From the NCBI RefSeq assembly GCF_002014855.1, contig NZ_MUYV01000011.1, positions 62,001-126,000 of the forward strand: a stretch of 64,000 nt of DNA, in the 5' to 3' direction. The stretch is from Moraxella porci DSM 25326 (GTDB taxonomy: Bacteria > Pseudomonadota > Gammaproteobacteria > Pseudomonadales > Moraxellaceae). The notes beneath the pieces were generated by a model, which ran no database searches, was not told the origin of the DNA, and saw only the letters and a list, made by a program, of their open reading frames with translations. Shown here one piece after another: positions 46,587 through 58,249 of this stretch (positions within the stretch are counted from its first letter, which is position 1; the number at the start of each line of letters is the position of its first letter). Position numbers and translations under genes: made by a program.

Positions 46587-47939
46587 TTATGATGACGGCT
46601 TTAGTGCTGATAGATACTCTGCCAATTTCTCGGATTTGACATATTTGACATTAGGCTCAGATAAAGGCATCACGATAAAATTGGCAATTTGTTCAGGATG
46701 GATGGCGTGCAACAACACATCAAACAAACCATCACGCTCAGCGACGATTTTTTCAATCGCACCCCAATCAATTCGGTCTTTGTCTAAACGCACTTGAAAC
46801 GCCCAATTAAAAATCCGTGATAATGCCACATCCAAGCCATGTGTCTCAAATTTATCATAATACATCAATACCATCGCATAAAATAAGATGCGTAAATAGC
46901 CATCACCTGTACGATGCGAACCATCATAGTCCATCGCTTTCAAATAGCTGATTTGCTTTTTGTCTTCGCTGGCACCATAGGTGAAAAAATAGCCATTTAA
47001 CGCACCTTGATCTTTATCAAACAACCGCTGATACATTTGCACATAATGGTCGATATACATAAAAAACAACTCACCATCAATCAATGGCTGCGTGGTCTGA
47101 AATGGTGAGGGTGGTGGCTGTACCATACGCCATGGGTTTGCTTGATGCTCTTGGTATAATGCCAAATTGGCACGCACAGCATTGAGATAGGGGTAAGGGT
47201 CATCAAGCGTCACACCTTTAAACACAGGCAGCTGTTTGGCCGTAAACTCATCTGCCCGACGAGATTTTGACCACTGACGCAAGCAAAACAATGTCTTGCT
47301 GATGACTTGATCTAAGCTTGGCGTACCATCAATAGCCCGCTCCCAGCGCATGACATAGTCAAGCTTATTTGGGTGATCGGATGGGATGGCTCGCAGATGA
47401 TACGCTTTGAGCAAATCATACGGCGCAAGGCTTTTGCCACGAGCATTTTGTGAATCAAAAAACTGAAACGCTTCATTTTGATTGGTCAGCTCAATCCACA
47501 CAAACTCACACTGCTTTTGGATAAATTCCCGCAAGCTTGTTTTACTATTGTCATCCAATGCGCCCAGATATTGCTTAATCAGTTGATAATTATGGTAGAT
47601 ATTGTATTGGCTGATTGGGTGGGCGAATTGATCTTTTTCCAAAAATGCATCAATGCTTGTATCTTTCAAACGATGCAAAATCAACGCCAAAGTTACTAAG
47701 CGCTGCTGACCATCAACGATGTCATATTTATCTTGATTTTTGTGAATCACTAAAGTACCCAGACGATAGGTGCTGTTTGGTTGATTGATACAATGATGAT
47801 TTAGGTCATCAAGTAGCTGGCGTACATTCTCCACACGCCACTTATACGGCCGCTGATAATTAGGGATGGATAGATCTTCTTCATACACCTCATTGATCTT
47901 ATAGACGCCCAATTTTGGATCTGAGTCTGTCTTGCTCAT
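46587..47939 (-). CDS. DUF262 protein, partner in two-gene defence-like operon
   Basis: This 450-residue protein has a DUF262 domain with IPNYQRPYKW at 25-34 and VDGQQR with DGQQR at 76-80, exactly the same spacing as in the next gene. So the two are paralogous at the N-terminus. The C-terminal half lacks a His-Me nuclease motif. It is mainly helical and could recognise DNA or the partner. AGGAG lies before the ATG. Two DUF262 proteins with only one nuclease suggest a heteromeric enzyme. The WYL regulator gene is just upstream, 60 bases away, and the gap holds a palindrome. No methyltransferase gene is adjacent. Confidence 0.85.
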   Translation of the reverse strand: MSKTDSDPKLGVYKINEVYEEDLSIPNYQRPYKWRVENVRQLLDDLNHHCINQPNSTYRLGTLVIHKNQDKYDIVDGQQRLVTLALILHRLKDTSIDAFLEKDQFAHPISQYNIYHNYQLIKQYLGALDDNSKTSLREFIQKQCEFVWIELTNQNEAFQFFDSQNARGKSLAPYDLLKAYHLRAIPSDHPNKLDYVMRWERAIDGTPSLDQVISKTLFCLRQWSKSRRADEFTAKQLPVFKGVTLDDPYPYLNAVRANLALYQEHQANPWRMVQPPPSPFQTTQPLIDGELFFMYIDHYVQMYQRLFDKDQGALNGYFFTYGASEDKKQISYLKAMDYDGSHRTGDGYLRILFYAMVLMYYDKFETHGLDVALSRIFNWAFQVRLDKDRIDWGAIEKIVAERDGLFDVLLHAIHPEQIANFIVMPLSEPNVKYVKSEKLAEYLSALKPSS

Positions 47940-47979
47940 AACACTCTCCTGCTATTTTTTATCATGATAACACCATGTG

Positions 47980-47996
47980 GCGACAATTTATGTCGC
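47980..47996. promoter_or_regulatory. GCGACA-N5-TGTCGC palindrome upstream of DUF262 operon
   Basis: Perfect 6-base arms with spacer ATTTA in the 60-base gap between the WYL gene stop and the first DUF262 start. It is identical in arms and spacing to 44459-44475. Likely an operator for the WYL regulator. Confidence 0.55.
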
Positions 47997-47999
47997 ACA

Positions 48000-48980
48000 T
48001 CACACCACTGTCTTCTTCACCTGCCACACGCTCTTGCCAAAGCCATTCAGCCAGCGATCAAGCATATCACTATCCATCACAGTGGCACGGACATGATAAT
48101 AGCCATCATGCGCCTGTATCACTTGGTCTGCTGACAAAGGCGTCTCAGTCAGATGAAATCCTTCGATCTTATCAATACAAAACTCAAGACAAATCCGCTC
48201 TCGCCCAAAGCCAAACCCTGCCTGCTGATTGATATACTCCGATAAATCAAACTCACTTGGGTACTCAAATGTCAAGGATGACACCGATGCCGTCTGACAG
48301 CGATGCAGTGCCAAATGGCGAATATCATCAAAGCCATCAAACTGCGCAACCAAATACAGATTGCTCCCTTGCTGCACGAGTGCCAGTGGTTTCACACTGT
48401 ATTCACTACAAAAATTGTGGCGACGCTGAGCCTGATTGGCATAAGTGATGTTCAAATATCGGTTGTCATACAATGCCGCACTGACCGCTTCGAGCACTTC
48501 AGGCAAAATGACAGGTGGTAATAGCGGCTGAGCCATCGGTGCAATCGCCACCTTTTTCATCCATGTCTTGGCGTGATCATCGCCAGCATCCCGATGATAC
48601 AGCTCATAGCCTGCTTGCATAAAGAGCGACTCCAATGATGCCTTGGCAGAATTTGGCAAAAAATGCTTCAGATGCTGATATGCCAACTGCAATAGCAGCG
48701 CTTCTTGATCATTCATCTGCGAGATGCTCAATCCGCGAGACTGTGCTGACCACTGATAACGATAAGGCGTCTGACGATCATCACACATAATCCCAAACGC
48801 ATCGCACAGTACTTGTAAATCCCGTTGTAATGTACGCAAGCTTTGTGTATAGCCCTGTGCTGTCAGTGCGTGATGCAGCTCGCCACAACTGATACTTTTG
48901 GGCTGTTTGGGAATTTTCTTAAGTATTTCAAGCAAGTAAATCGCCCCTTGCTTATTGGATTTGCGTGATGTGCTCGCCAT
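48000..48980 (-). CDS. WYL-domain transcriptional regulator
   Basis: This 326-residue protein has an N-terminal winged helix (about 1-85, with LRTLQRDLQVLCDAFGI), a WYL domain (about 165-250, with YLNITYANQAQRRHNFC and VKPLALVQQGSNLYLVAQF) and a C-terminal WCX segment ending LNGFGKSVWQVKK. Such proteins (BrxR and CapW type) repress or control phage-defence operons and may sense nucleic acid. AGGAG precedes the ATG. It precedes the two DUF262 genes in the same direction. Its stop is 60 bases before the first of them, so it may be the operon's first gene. Confidence 0.87.
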   Translation of the reverse strand: MASTSRKSNKQGAIYLLEILKKIPKQPKSISCGELHHALTAQGYTQSLRTLQRDLQVLCDAFGIMCDDRQTPYRYQWSAQSRGLSISQMNDQEALLLQLAYQHLKHFLPNSAKASLESLFMQAGYELYHRDAGDDHAKTWMKKVAIAPMAQPLLPPVILPEVLEAVSAALYDNRYLNITYANQAQRRHNFCSEYSVKPLALVQQGSNLYLVAQFDGFDDIRHLALHRCQTASVSSLTFEYPSEFDLSEYINQQAGFGFGRERICLEFCIDKIEGFHLTETPLSADQVIQAHDGYYHVRATVMDSDMLDRWLNGFGKSVWQVKKTVV

Positions 48981-49038
48981 CTGATCAAAACTCCTGTTAT
49001 CAACCGTCGTGATTTTTTTATGTTATTTTGCCACAAAA

Positions 49039-49069
49039 ACACCCCAAAAGCTTCAAACTTTTGGGGTGT
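49039..49069 (-). terminator. Rho-independent terminator after lpd
   Basis: Perfect 12-base arms ACACCCCAAAAG and CTTTTGGGGTGT enclose a 7-base loop. It lies between the lpd stop (49104) and the WYL gene start. Confidence 0.8.
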
Positions 49070-49103
49070 ATAAAACTTAAGTTAAATTAATGTATTACAT
49101 TAA

Positions 49104-50573
<1,470 letters not shown>

Positions 50574-50641
50574 TTATAAAATGGACAAAGAATTGCCAAG
50601 CCATCGGCTGACAATCCTTTGTATGAATTACACTACAGACA

Positions 50642-51865
50642 TTATAGGTCTAGTAGTAGCATTTGTGGATCTTCGATCAGCTCCTTGATGGTCACTAGGA
50701 ACTGTACCGCTTCTTTACCATCGATTAGACGATGGTCATAAGATAGTGCAAGATACATCATTGGCAGGATAACCACTTCACCATTGACTGCCATTGGACG
50801 CTCATTGATTGCGTGCATACCTAGGATAGCAGTTTGTGGTGGGTTGATGATCGGAGTAGATAGTAGTGAGCCGAACACGCCGCCGTTGGTGATGGTGAAA
50901 GTACCACCAGTCATCTCTTCGATAGATAGTTTGCCTTCACGCGCTTTGATTGCATAGTCACGGATACCTGCTTCAACATCAGCCATGCTCATCACATCAG
51001 TGTCGCGTAGAACAGGTACGACCAGACCGCGGTCAGAAGATACTGCCACGCCCACATCATAGTAGCCATGATAGATGATGTCGTTGCCATCGATTGATGC
51101 GTTCACTGCTGGGAAGCGTTTTAGTGCTTCGGTTGCAGCTTTTACAAATAGTGACATAAAGCCAAGTTTTACGCCGTGGCGTTTTTCGAAGCGATCTTTG
51201 TACTTGGCACGCAAATCCATCAATGGCTTCATGTTCACTTCGTTGAAAGTGGTCAACATTGCAGTTTCTTGGGTAGCTGACAATAGACGCTCAGCGATAC
51301 GCTTACGAAGACGCGTCATTGGTTCGCGTTTTTCGATACGCTGACCAACAGCTGTTGCGATCACTTGACCGTTGACACCTTTTAGGGTTGGGTTCACCAT
51401 ATCTGCTTTGGTCACACGACCGCCACGGCCTGAGCCTTGGACATCAGCAGGGTTTACACCAGTTTCTTTGGCAGCTTTACGCACAGCTGGGCTTTGATCT
51501 TTAAAATCACCTTCAGCACCAGTGTCAGCTTTTGGCTGTACTGGGGCAGCAACAGATGCAGGATCTACTGTGGTGTTGCCATCAGCTTCATCTTTGCTAG
51601 CCACTTTGGTTTCGCCTGCTGGTGCGGCAGCGCCCGCTTCAAAAGTTGCAACCACTTCTGCTGACAATACAGTGTCATCGACATTTTTGACGATGCTGGT
51701 GATCACGCCATCATCAGGGGCAACGATTTCTAGAACAACTTTATCAGTCTCAACTTCAGCCAATAGCTGGTCACGGCTCACTGCTTCGCCTTCGGCAACG
51801 TGCCACTCAACGATCGTACCATCTTGAACTGATTCTGGGAATACTGGGGCTTTGATTTCAGCCAT
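50642..51865 (-). CDS. sucB: Dihydrolipoyllysine-residue succinyltransferase (E2)
   Basis: This 407-residue E2 core transfers the succinyl group to CoA. From [13 protein letters not shown] it has one lipoyl domain with the lipoylated Lys42 in [10 protein letters not shown]. An Ala/Asp-rich linker follows, then a peripheral-subunit-binding domain ([18 protein letters not shown]), and the catalytic domain with [13 protein letters not shown] (active His and Asp). AAGGAG precedes the ATG at 51863-51865. The longer frame with MKEFI is not used. It follows sucA closely. Confidence 0.97.
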   Translation of the reverse strand: MAEIKAPVFPESVQDGTIVEWHVAEGEAVSRDQLLAEVETDKVVLEIVAPDDGVITSIVKNVDDTVLSAEVVATFEAGAAAPAGETKVASKDEADGNTTVDPASVAAPVQPKADTGAEGDFKDQSPAVRKAAKETGVNPADVQGSGRGGRVTKADMVNPTLKGVNGQVIATAVGQRIEKREPMTRLRKRIAERLLSATQETAMLTTFNEVNMKPLMDLRAKYKDRFEKRHGVKLGFMSLFVKAATEALKRFPAVNASIDGNDIIYHGYYDVGVAVSSDRGLVVPVLRDTDVMSMADVEAGIRDYAIKAREGKLSIEEMTGGTFTITNGGVFGSLLSTPIINPPQTAILGMHAINERPMAVNGEVVILPMMYLALSYDHRLIDGKEAVQFLVTIKELIEDPQMLLLDL

Positions 51866-51952
51866 AATAAACTCCTTCAAGTTTATAAATTTGTTAATTT
51901 ATAGTCGTAAAAGTAACAGCCAAACCAGTCAAATGATTTGGCTGCGGATCAA

Positions 51953-54808
51953 TTATTGTAGCTCATCAACAGTCACGCCAAGCGCTTGTGCAACTAGGGC
52001 TTTTTGTTGTTCTGCGTGCATCTTCGGTGAACCAGTCGCAGGAGCAGCTGCCGCTGGGCGAGCTGATGGTGCGATGATTTTTGCCTTGGTTGGTGCAGGC
52101 ACCACGATGCGATATAGTTCTGGTGCTAGATAGTACCATGCACCTTGGTTCAATGGCTCTTCTTGTGACCAGATGATCTCTTCTAGATTTGGATACTTAG
52201 CGATCTCTTCTAGGATACGTGCTTCTGGTAGTGGATACAGCTGCTCGATACGAACGATTGCCACGTGCTCTTGAGCCAGTTTGCGACGCTGATCAAGTAG
52301 ATCATAGTAAACTTTACCGCCACACAGCACCAAACGAGTCACTTTGCTGTTGTCGATGGTATCAATCTCTGGCAATACGGTTTCAAACTTACCTGATGCC
52401 AATTCTGACAGCTCAGAAGTCGCCAATGGATGACGTAGCAAGCTCTTAGGCGACATGACAATCAACGGCTTACGCACTGGGCGAACCACTTGGCGACGCA
52501 ATGCATGGAAAATCTGCGCAGGAGTCGTCGGCGTGATGACTTGCATATTGTCTTCGGCACATAGCTGCAAGAAACGCTCAAGACGCGCTGATGAATGCTC
52601 AGGGCCTTGACCTTCAAAGCCATGTGGCAATAGCATGGTCAGACCACACAGACGCTGCCACTTGGTCTCACCTGATGAGATGAACTGGTCAATCACGACC
52701 TGTGCACCGTTCACAAAGTCACCAAACTGCGCTTCCCAAATAATCAAAGCATTTGGGACAGTGGTTGCATAGCCGTATTCGAATGCCAATACCGCTTCTT
52801 CTGATAGCAGCGAGTTATAAGTCGCAAAACGGGCTTGGTTTGGCGAAATGTGCTGTAGCGGAATGTACATACTGCCGTCATTCATGTTGTACAGCTCACT
52901 ATGACGATGCGAGAATGTACCACGACCCACATCTTCACCAGTGATACGTACCAATGCACCTTCATCAGCCAGACTTGCATAAGCCAAAGTCTCAGCCGCA
53001 CCCCAGTTCAATGGCTCTTGACCAGTTTGCATGGCTAGACGTTGTTCGATGACTTTTGCCACTTGACGCTGCAAGGTGAAGCCTTCTGGAATTTTTGCCA
53101 TCGCTTCGCCATAAGCTTTTAGCTTATTGATATCGACACCAGTTTCCCAGTTATCTTCTAGCTTGTGACCCAAGTAAGGTTTCCAATCCACGAACAGTTC
53201 GGTATTTGGCTCACTGACCCAGCCACTTGCGACGTTTTGGCCATTGTCTAGAGCGACACGATAATCATCTTCGTATTTAGCGTTTTCTTCGGCAGTAATC
53301 ACGCCTGCTGCGACAAGTTTGTCAGCATATTGAGTGCGAGTGGTTGGTAGTTTTTTGATCACCGCATACATCAGTGGCTGAGTTGCCGATGGCTCATCTG
53401 ATTCGTTATGACCGTTACGGCGATAGCAGACGATATCAATCACCACATCTTTGCCAAACTCACGGCGATAATCGACAGCCAATTGAGAAGCAAATACCAC
53501 CGCTTCAGGATCATCACCATTTACATGGATGATCGGCGCATGAACCATCTTGGCTACATCAGTACAGTACTCAGTTGAGCGTGCATCTTCTGGGCGAGAA
53601 GTCGTGAAACCTACTTGGTTATTGATGACGATATGTACCGTACCACCAGTTTTGTAGGCGCGAGTTTGTGACATTTGGAAGGTTTCTTGGTTGACACCTT
53701 GACCTGCAAACGCCGCATCACCATGCACGACGATTGGCATCACAGTGCTGTTGTCGATGTCATAGCCGTATTCTTCAGAACGACGGGCTTGACGCGCGCG
53801 CACCGAGCCTAGCATCACTGGCGAGACGATTTCTAGATGAGATGGGTTGAATGCCAATGCTAAGTGCATCTCGCCACCTGGAGTCATCACGTTTGATGAA
53901 AAACCATTATGGTATTTGACGTCGCCTGAACCAACCGTTGGTTGTACTTTGCCATCAAATTCATCAAATAGATCGCTTGGGTTTTTACCCAAAATATTGA
54001 CAAGCAAGTTCAAACGACCACGGTGTGCCATGCCGATGACGACTTCTTTTGAGCCGTAGCCACCAGCACGCTGTACCATCTCATGTACCGCAGGAATAAA
54101 GCTTTCGCCACCTTCTAGACCAAAACGCTTCACGCCTGTGTATTTACGCGCTAGGTATTTTTCTAGACCTTCAGCAGCTGTTAGACGTTCAAAAATTTCA
54201 AGCTTTTTGGCTTTGTCAAAGCGGATATGACCTTGATTTGACTCAATATAGTTCTCAAACCAGCGTTTTTCGGTCGCAGTGAATACATGCACATATTCAT
54301 AACCGATACTGCCACAATAGACGCGTTCAAGAATTTCGATGATTTCACGCAATTTAGCTTCAGATTTGCCGATCGCAAGATCATTGGTTGGAAATGTGGT
54401 GTCTAGATCCGCTTCAGACAGACCATGATATGCCAAAGTCAGCTCTGGCAACTGTGGGCGGTCTTGTAGCCCCAGTGGATCCAGGCTCGCCATGCGATGA
54501 CCACGACGGCGATAAGATGAGATCAGCTGCTGTACAGCCATTTGCTTTGGATCGCAGTCGCCAGTCGGTGTCGCTGCAGCAATCGCAGCCGCGCCCGTTT
54601 GGTTGCGCGCCAGTAGCAAAAATTGCTCTTTAATCGCATTGTGCGGCGCATCTGTATCTTGACGGTAATCCGCAAAATAACGCTGCCACTCTTCGCTGAC
54701 GCTGTCATTGTCTGCAAGATATTGTTCATACAGCGCCTCGACATAGGCGGCACTGTCTGCTGCCAACTCGGTGTTTGAAAATGCCACCGTATCTTTACTA
54801 TTTGTCAT
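51953..54808 (-). CDS. sucA: 2-oxoglutarate dehydrogenase E1 component
   Basis: This 951-residue thiamine-diphosphate enzyme decarboxylates 2-oxoglutarate and transfers the succinyl group to the E2 lipoyl arm. It begins like the family, with EALYEQYLADNDSVSEEW. VVIGMAHRGRLNLL, AFNPSHLEIVSPV, HGDAAFAGQGVNQET and YRRNGHNESDEP mark the E1 core, and GTFSHRHSELYN and PHGFEGQGPEHSSARLERFL mark the C-terminal half. The start has AAAGA. It is the first gene of the sucA-sucB-lpd set. The region upstream to sdhB (387 bases) holds a terminator and its promoter. Confidence 0.97.
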   Translation of the reverse strand: MTNSKDTVAFSNTELAADSAAYVEALYEQYLADNDSVSEEWQRYFADYRQDTDAPHNAIKEQFLLLARNQTGAAAIAAATPTGDCDPKQMAVQQLISSYRRRGHRMASLDPLGLQDRPQLPELTLAYHGLSEADLDTTFPTNDLAIGKSEAKLREIIEILERVYCGSIGYEYVHVFTATEKRWFENYIESNQGHIRFDKAKKLEIFERLTAAEGLEKYLARKYTGVKRFGLEGGESFIPAVHEMVQRAGGYGSKEVVIGMAHRGRLNLLVNILGKNPSDLFDEFDGKVQPTVGSGDVKYHNGFSSNVMTPGGEMHLALAFNPSHLEIVSPVMLGSVRARQARRSEEYGYDIDNSTVMPIVVHGDAAFAGQGVNQETFQMSQTRAYKTGGTVHIVINNQVGFTTSRPEDARSTEYCTDVAKMVHAPIIHVNGDDPEAVVFASQLAVDYRREFGKDVVIDIVCYRRNGHNESDEPSATQPLMYAVIKKLPTTRTQYADKLVAAGVITAEENAKYEDDYRVALDNGQNVASGWVSEPNTELFVDWKPYLGHKLEDNWETGVDINKLKAYGEAMAKIPEGFTLQRQVAKVIEQRLAMQTGQEPLNWGAAETLAYASLADEGALVRITGEDVGRGTFSHRHSELYNMNDGSMYIPLQHISPNQARFATYNSLLSEEAVLAFEYGYATTVPNALIIWEAQFGDFVNGAQVVIDQFISSGETKWQRLCGLTMLLPHGFEGQGPEHSSARLERFLQLCAEDNMQVITPTTPAQIFHALRRQVVRPVRKPLIVMSPKSLLRHPLATSELSELASGKFETVLPEIDTIDNSKVTRLVLCGGKVYYDLLDQRRKLAQEHVAIVRIEQLYPLPEARILEEIAKYPNLEEIIWSQEEPLNQGAWYYLAPELYRIVVPAPTKAKIIAPSARPAAAAPATGSPKMHAEQQKALVAQALGVTVDELQ

Positions 54809-55145
54809 TAGTCTTTCGCCATCTTATGAGTAAAAGTTGGGTGCACCAAGTCATGCGTGATCGCCTGCTTGGTCATCAATTTGCATCAAAAATTAATGCT
54901 ATTACTGCATAGTGTACGCCATTTGCATCAAGATAACAAGGGTGTGATAGCGTTTTGAGGCAGATAAATCTTTGCAAAAATACTAAATGTTCTTGCAGTT
55001 TTGTGACAATTTGGAAAATTGATGGATTTGTCAGTACAAATGTGCACTTTTTATGATTTTTTGGCATAATTTATTATAACAATCAACATAATCCATGTCT
55101 AAGATTTGATCACTGTGCCTGCAGTCATCAATTATCCCTTTCACC
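54809..55145. promoter_or_regulatory. Promoter region of sucA
   Basis: This AT-rich gap of 337 bases is bounded by sucA and the sdhB terminator. The AT-rich stretch at about 54960-55090 is the most likely promoter region of sucA. No operator motif can be defended. Confidence 0.4.
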
Positions 55146-55180
55146 AAAAAAATAAGGCCGCATCATACGACACGGCTTTA
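55146..55180 (-). terminator. Rho-independent terminator after sdhB
   Basis: On the minus strand TAAAGCCG pairs with CGGCCTTA, with one G-U pair, across a 12-base loop. It is followed by a run of seven T. It separates sdhCDAB from sucAB. Confidence 0.75.
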
Positions 55181-55195
55181 TGCTGATCAAGGCTA

Positions 55196-55906
55196 TTAAC
55201 CTGCTTGATCCAGTAGCATACTACGGATATGGCCGATTGCCTTGGTTGGGTTTAGACCCTTTGGACATACTGATACACAGTTCATGATGCCACGGCAGCG
55301 GAATAGGCTAAACGGGTCATCTAGGCGTGCTAGGCGAGCTTGGGTGTCGCTGTCACGGCTGTCGATGATGAAACGGTAGCCATTCAATAGTGCAGATGGG
55401 CCTAGGAACTTATCAGGGTTCCACCAGAATGATGGGCATGAAGTTGAACAGCACGCACATAGGATACATTCATATAGACCGTTCAGTTTCTCACGATCTT
55501 CTGGCGATTGTAGGCGCTCTTTTGGTGGTGCAGGCTGATTGTTGATCAAATATGGATGAACTTTTTCGTATTGCTCATAGAACTGGTTCATATCGACGAC
55601 CAAGTCTTTGATCACAGGCAAGCCAGGTAGTGGACGAATCACAATCTTCTCTGGCAAGGTGTTCATGTTGATTAGACACGCCAAACCGTTTTTGCCATTG
55701 ATATTCATACCATCCGAACCGCAGATACCTTCACGGCATGAACGGCGGAAAGTTAGCGTTTCGTCTTGTTTTTTTAGACGTAGTAGCACGTCAAGTAGCA
55801 TACGATCAGATTCAAGTAGCTCGATCTGATAGGTCTGCATATATGGGGCTTTGTCCTTATCAGGATCATAGCGATAAATTTCAACGGTGCGAGTTCCACG
55901 ACTCAT
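55196..55906 (-). CDS. sdhB: Succinate dehydrogenase iron-sulfur subunit
   Basis: This 236-residue subunit carries three iron-sulfur clusters. The [2Fe-2S] ligands are in [21 protein letters not shown]. The [4Fe-4S] and [3Fe-4S] ligands are in [12 protein letters not shown] and [23 protein letters not shown] precedes the ATG at 55904-55906, while the longer frame (MDFWAF) runs through the sdhA gap. It follows sdhA by 71 bases and ends the sdhCDAB operon. It sits on the inner face of the cytoplasmic membrane. Confidence 0.97.
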   Translation of the reverse strand: MSRGTRTVEIYRYDPDKDKAPYMQTYQIELLESDRMLLDVLLRLKKQDETLTFRRSCREGICGSDGMNINGKNGLACLINMNTLPEKIVIRPLPGLPVIKDLVVDMNQFYEQYEKVHPYLINNQPAPPKERLQSPEDREKLNGLYECILCACCSTSCPSFWWNPDKFLGPSALLNGYRFIIDSRDSDTQARLARLDDPFSLFRCRGIMNCVSVCPKGLNPTKAIGHIRSMLLDQAG

Positions 55907-55977
55907 AGTCTTTCTCCGCAAAATACTTGGGCGTAGGCTTATGCAAAACGCCCAAAAATCCAAATGTTAAATGTCAA

Positions 55978-57825
55978 TTAGAAGGTACGAACGCGTGGCT
56001 CACAGTAATCCACAGTCAATGGCTTCTTGCGAACTGGCTTATAGATGACTTTGTTGCCTTCTGAGTACCATAGGGTATGCTTCATCCAGTTCTTGTCATC
56101 ACGACCTAGTGGTGCTTCAGCGTCATCTGCTGGGCGTTCATAATCTAGAACACTGTGTGCACCGCGGCACTCATGGCGTAGTGATGCTGATAGCATGGTT
56201 GCTTTTGCCACTTCATAAAGGTTCGCCACTTCTAGCGCTTCGATACGAGCTGTGTTAAACACCGCTGACTTGTCTTTTAGGTGGATTTGCTCAACTTTTG
56301 GTGCCAGTGCCATAATGCGCTCAACACCTTCATCCATCAAGGCTTGGGTACGGAATACACCAGCGTGTGATTGCATGATTGAGCGGATTTCATCAGCCAC
56401 TTCTTGAGCATTGTAGCCTTCAGTTGAGTTTTGTAGCTTGTCTAGGCGTGCTTGAGTGAAGTCTAGTACGCGTGGGTTTAGTGGCTTGTAGCCACGATCA
56501 GACTTAGCGAACTCATCAAGGATGTGCTGACCTGCTGCACGACCAAATACCACAAGGTCAAGCAGTGAGTTGGTACCTAGGCGGTTTGCACCGTGTACAG
56601 ACACACACGCACATTCACCGATGGCGTATAGACCTTTGATCACACGGCCTTCAGTATATAGACCTTGCTCATCACGCTCACCATCTAGCACTGGTACAGT
56701 GACCTGACCATGGATGTTGGTTGGGATACCGCCCATCATGTAGTGAATGGTTGGAACAACAGGTACTGGCTCTTTGGTGATGTCAACGTTTGCAAAGTTA
56801 TGGCTGATCTCAAATACCGATGGCAGACGCTTCATAATCTCAGCATGGCCTAGGTGGGTCATATCCATCACGATGTAGTCGCCATTTGGACCACAGCCAC
56901 GGCCTTCTTTGATCTCTTGGTCCATAGAGCGAGAAACGAAGTCACGCGGTGCCAAGTCTTTTAGGGTTGGCGCATAACGCTCCATGAATGGTTCGCCATG
57001 CTTGTTACGCAAGATTGCGCCTTCACCACGGCAGCCTTCGGTCAACAGTACGCCAGCACCAGCGACGCCTGTTGGGTGGAATTGCCAGAATTCCATATCT
57101 TGTAGCGGGATGCCAGCACGCACCGCCATGCCTAGACCGTCACCGGTGTTGATGTAGGCGTTGGTTGATGCACGGAAGATACGACCTGCACCGCCAGTCG
57201 CTAGGACGGTCGTTTGAGCTTGGAATACAGAGATATTACCAGTTTCTTGGTCTAGTGCAACGACACCGTTGATGTTGCCTTCGTCATCTTTGATCAGATC
57301 AAGTGCGATCCATTCAACGAAGAACTGAGTGCCTTTTTCTAAGTTCTTTTGGTATAGTGTGTGCAATAGTGCGTGGCCAGTACGGTCAGCTGCCGCACAA
57401 GCGCGTGGCACTGCTTTTTCACCGTAGTTGGCTGAGTGACCACCGAATGGACGCTGATAGATGGTACCATCGGCGTTACGGTCAAATGGCATACCCATGT
57501 GTTCAAGCTCATACACGACTTTTGGCGCTTCACGGCACATATATTCGATGGCGTCTTGGTCGCCTAGCCAGTCAGAACCTTTGACAGTGTCATAAAAATG
57601 GAAATGCCAGTTGTCATTGCTCATATTACCCAATGACGCACCGATACCACCTTGGGCAGCGACTGTGTGTGAACGGGTTGGGAAAACTTTGGTAATAACC
57701 GCAACTTTCATACCACCATTAACCAGCTGTAGAGAAGCGCGCATACCAGAACCACCACCGCCAACGATGACTGCGTCAAAGTTTAGCGTTGGGATATTAT
57801 TGATTACAGTATCTTGTGTTGCCAT
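55978..57825 (-). CDS. sdhA: Succinate dehydrogenase flavoprotein subunit
   Basis: This 615-residue FAD subunit oxidises succinate to fumarate. VIVGGGGSGMRASLQL binds FAD. His53 in SHTVAAQGG is the covalent FAD site. HPTGVAGAGVLLTEGCRGEG is a catalytic segment. RGAHSVLDYERP near the C-terminus holds the active-site region. AGGAA precedes the ATG. It lies 70 bases after sdhD. Confidence 0.97.
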   Translation of the reverse strand: MATQDTVINNIPTLNFDAVIVGGGGSGMRASLQLVNGGMKVAVITKVFPTRSHTVAAQGGIGASLGNMSNDNWHFHFYDTVKGSDWLGDQDAIEYMCREAPKVVYELEHMGMPFDRNADGTIYQRPFGGHSANYGEKAVPRACAAADRTGHALLHTLYQKNLEKGTQFFVEWIALDLIKDDEGNINGVVALDQETGNISVFQAQTTVLATGGAGRIFRASTNAYINTGDGLGMAVRAGIPLQDMEFWQFHPTGVAGAGVLLTEGCRGEGAILRNKHGEPFMERYAPTLKDLAPRDFVSRSMDQEIKEGRGCGPNGDYIVMDMTHLGHAEIMKRLPSVFEISHNFANVDITKEPVPVVPTIHYMMGGIPTNIHGQVTVPVLDGERDEQGLYTEGRVIKGLYAIGECACVSVHGANRLGTNSLLDLVVFGRAAGQHILDEFAKSDRGYKPLNPRVLDFTQARLDKLQNSTEGYNAQEVADEIRSIMQSHAGVFRTQALMDEGVERIMALAPKVEQIHLKDKSAVFNTARIEALEVANLYEVAKATMLSASLRHECRGAHSVLDYERPADDAEAPLGRDDKNWMKHTLWYSEGNKVIYKPVRKKPLTVDYCEPRVRTF

Positions 57826-57895
57826 GTTTATTCCTAATTATGTTTTTATTGGTGTTGATGGGGCAAATTTACCAAATTGCTAATGCAATGGTCAA

Positions 57896-58249
57896 TTACC
57901 AAAAAATCATCACGCCCCAGAATAGATACACCAAAACAGCGATAATGACCAATGACTGAATCACCAAACGCAATCCTGATGATTTGACATAGTCAGTCAA
58001 AACTGTCCACATACCCACCCATGCGTGGAATACCAAAGACAAAATCGCAACCAAGCTAAATAGCTTCATTGGCAGGCTTAGCATAAATCCTCGCCAAGCA
58101 TCAAAATTTACATCATTAAATAGGAAAAATCCTACAATCACAACGCTATACACCGCCAAAACGACAGCACTGATACGCTGCAAAATCCAATCACGCGAGC
58201 CTGAGCCTGTTAGACCAGTCGCACTTTTAATACCAGAATTATTTCTCAT
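57896..58249 (-). CDS. sdhD: Succinate dehydrogenase membrane anchor subunit SdhD
   Basis: This 117-residue membrane anchor has three helices (ISAVVLAVYSVVIVGFFLF, KLFSLVAILSLVFHAWVGMW and LVIQSLVIIAVLVYLFWGVM). SRDWILQRISA is typical, and His in SLVFHAWVG is the heme b ligand. The ATG at 58247-58249 overlaps the sdhC stop by one base and follows GGTGA, so it is preferred to the upstream in-frame ATG at 58262. It completes the quinone site with SdhC and SdhB. Confidence 0.92.
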   Translation of the reverse strand: MRNNSGIKSATGLTGSGSRDWILQRISAVVLAVYSVVIVGFFLFNDVNFDAWRGFMLSLPMKLFSLVAILSLVFHAWVGMWTVLTDYVKSSGLRLVIQSLVIIAVLVYLFWGVMIFW

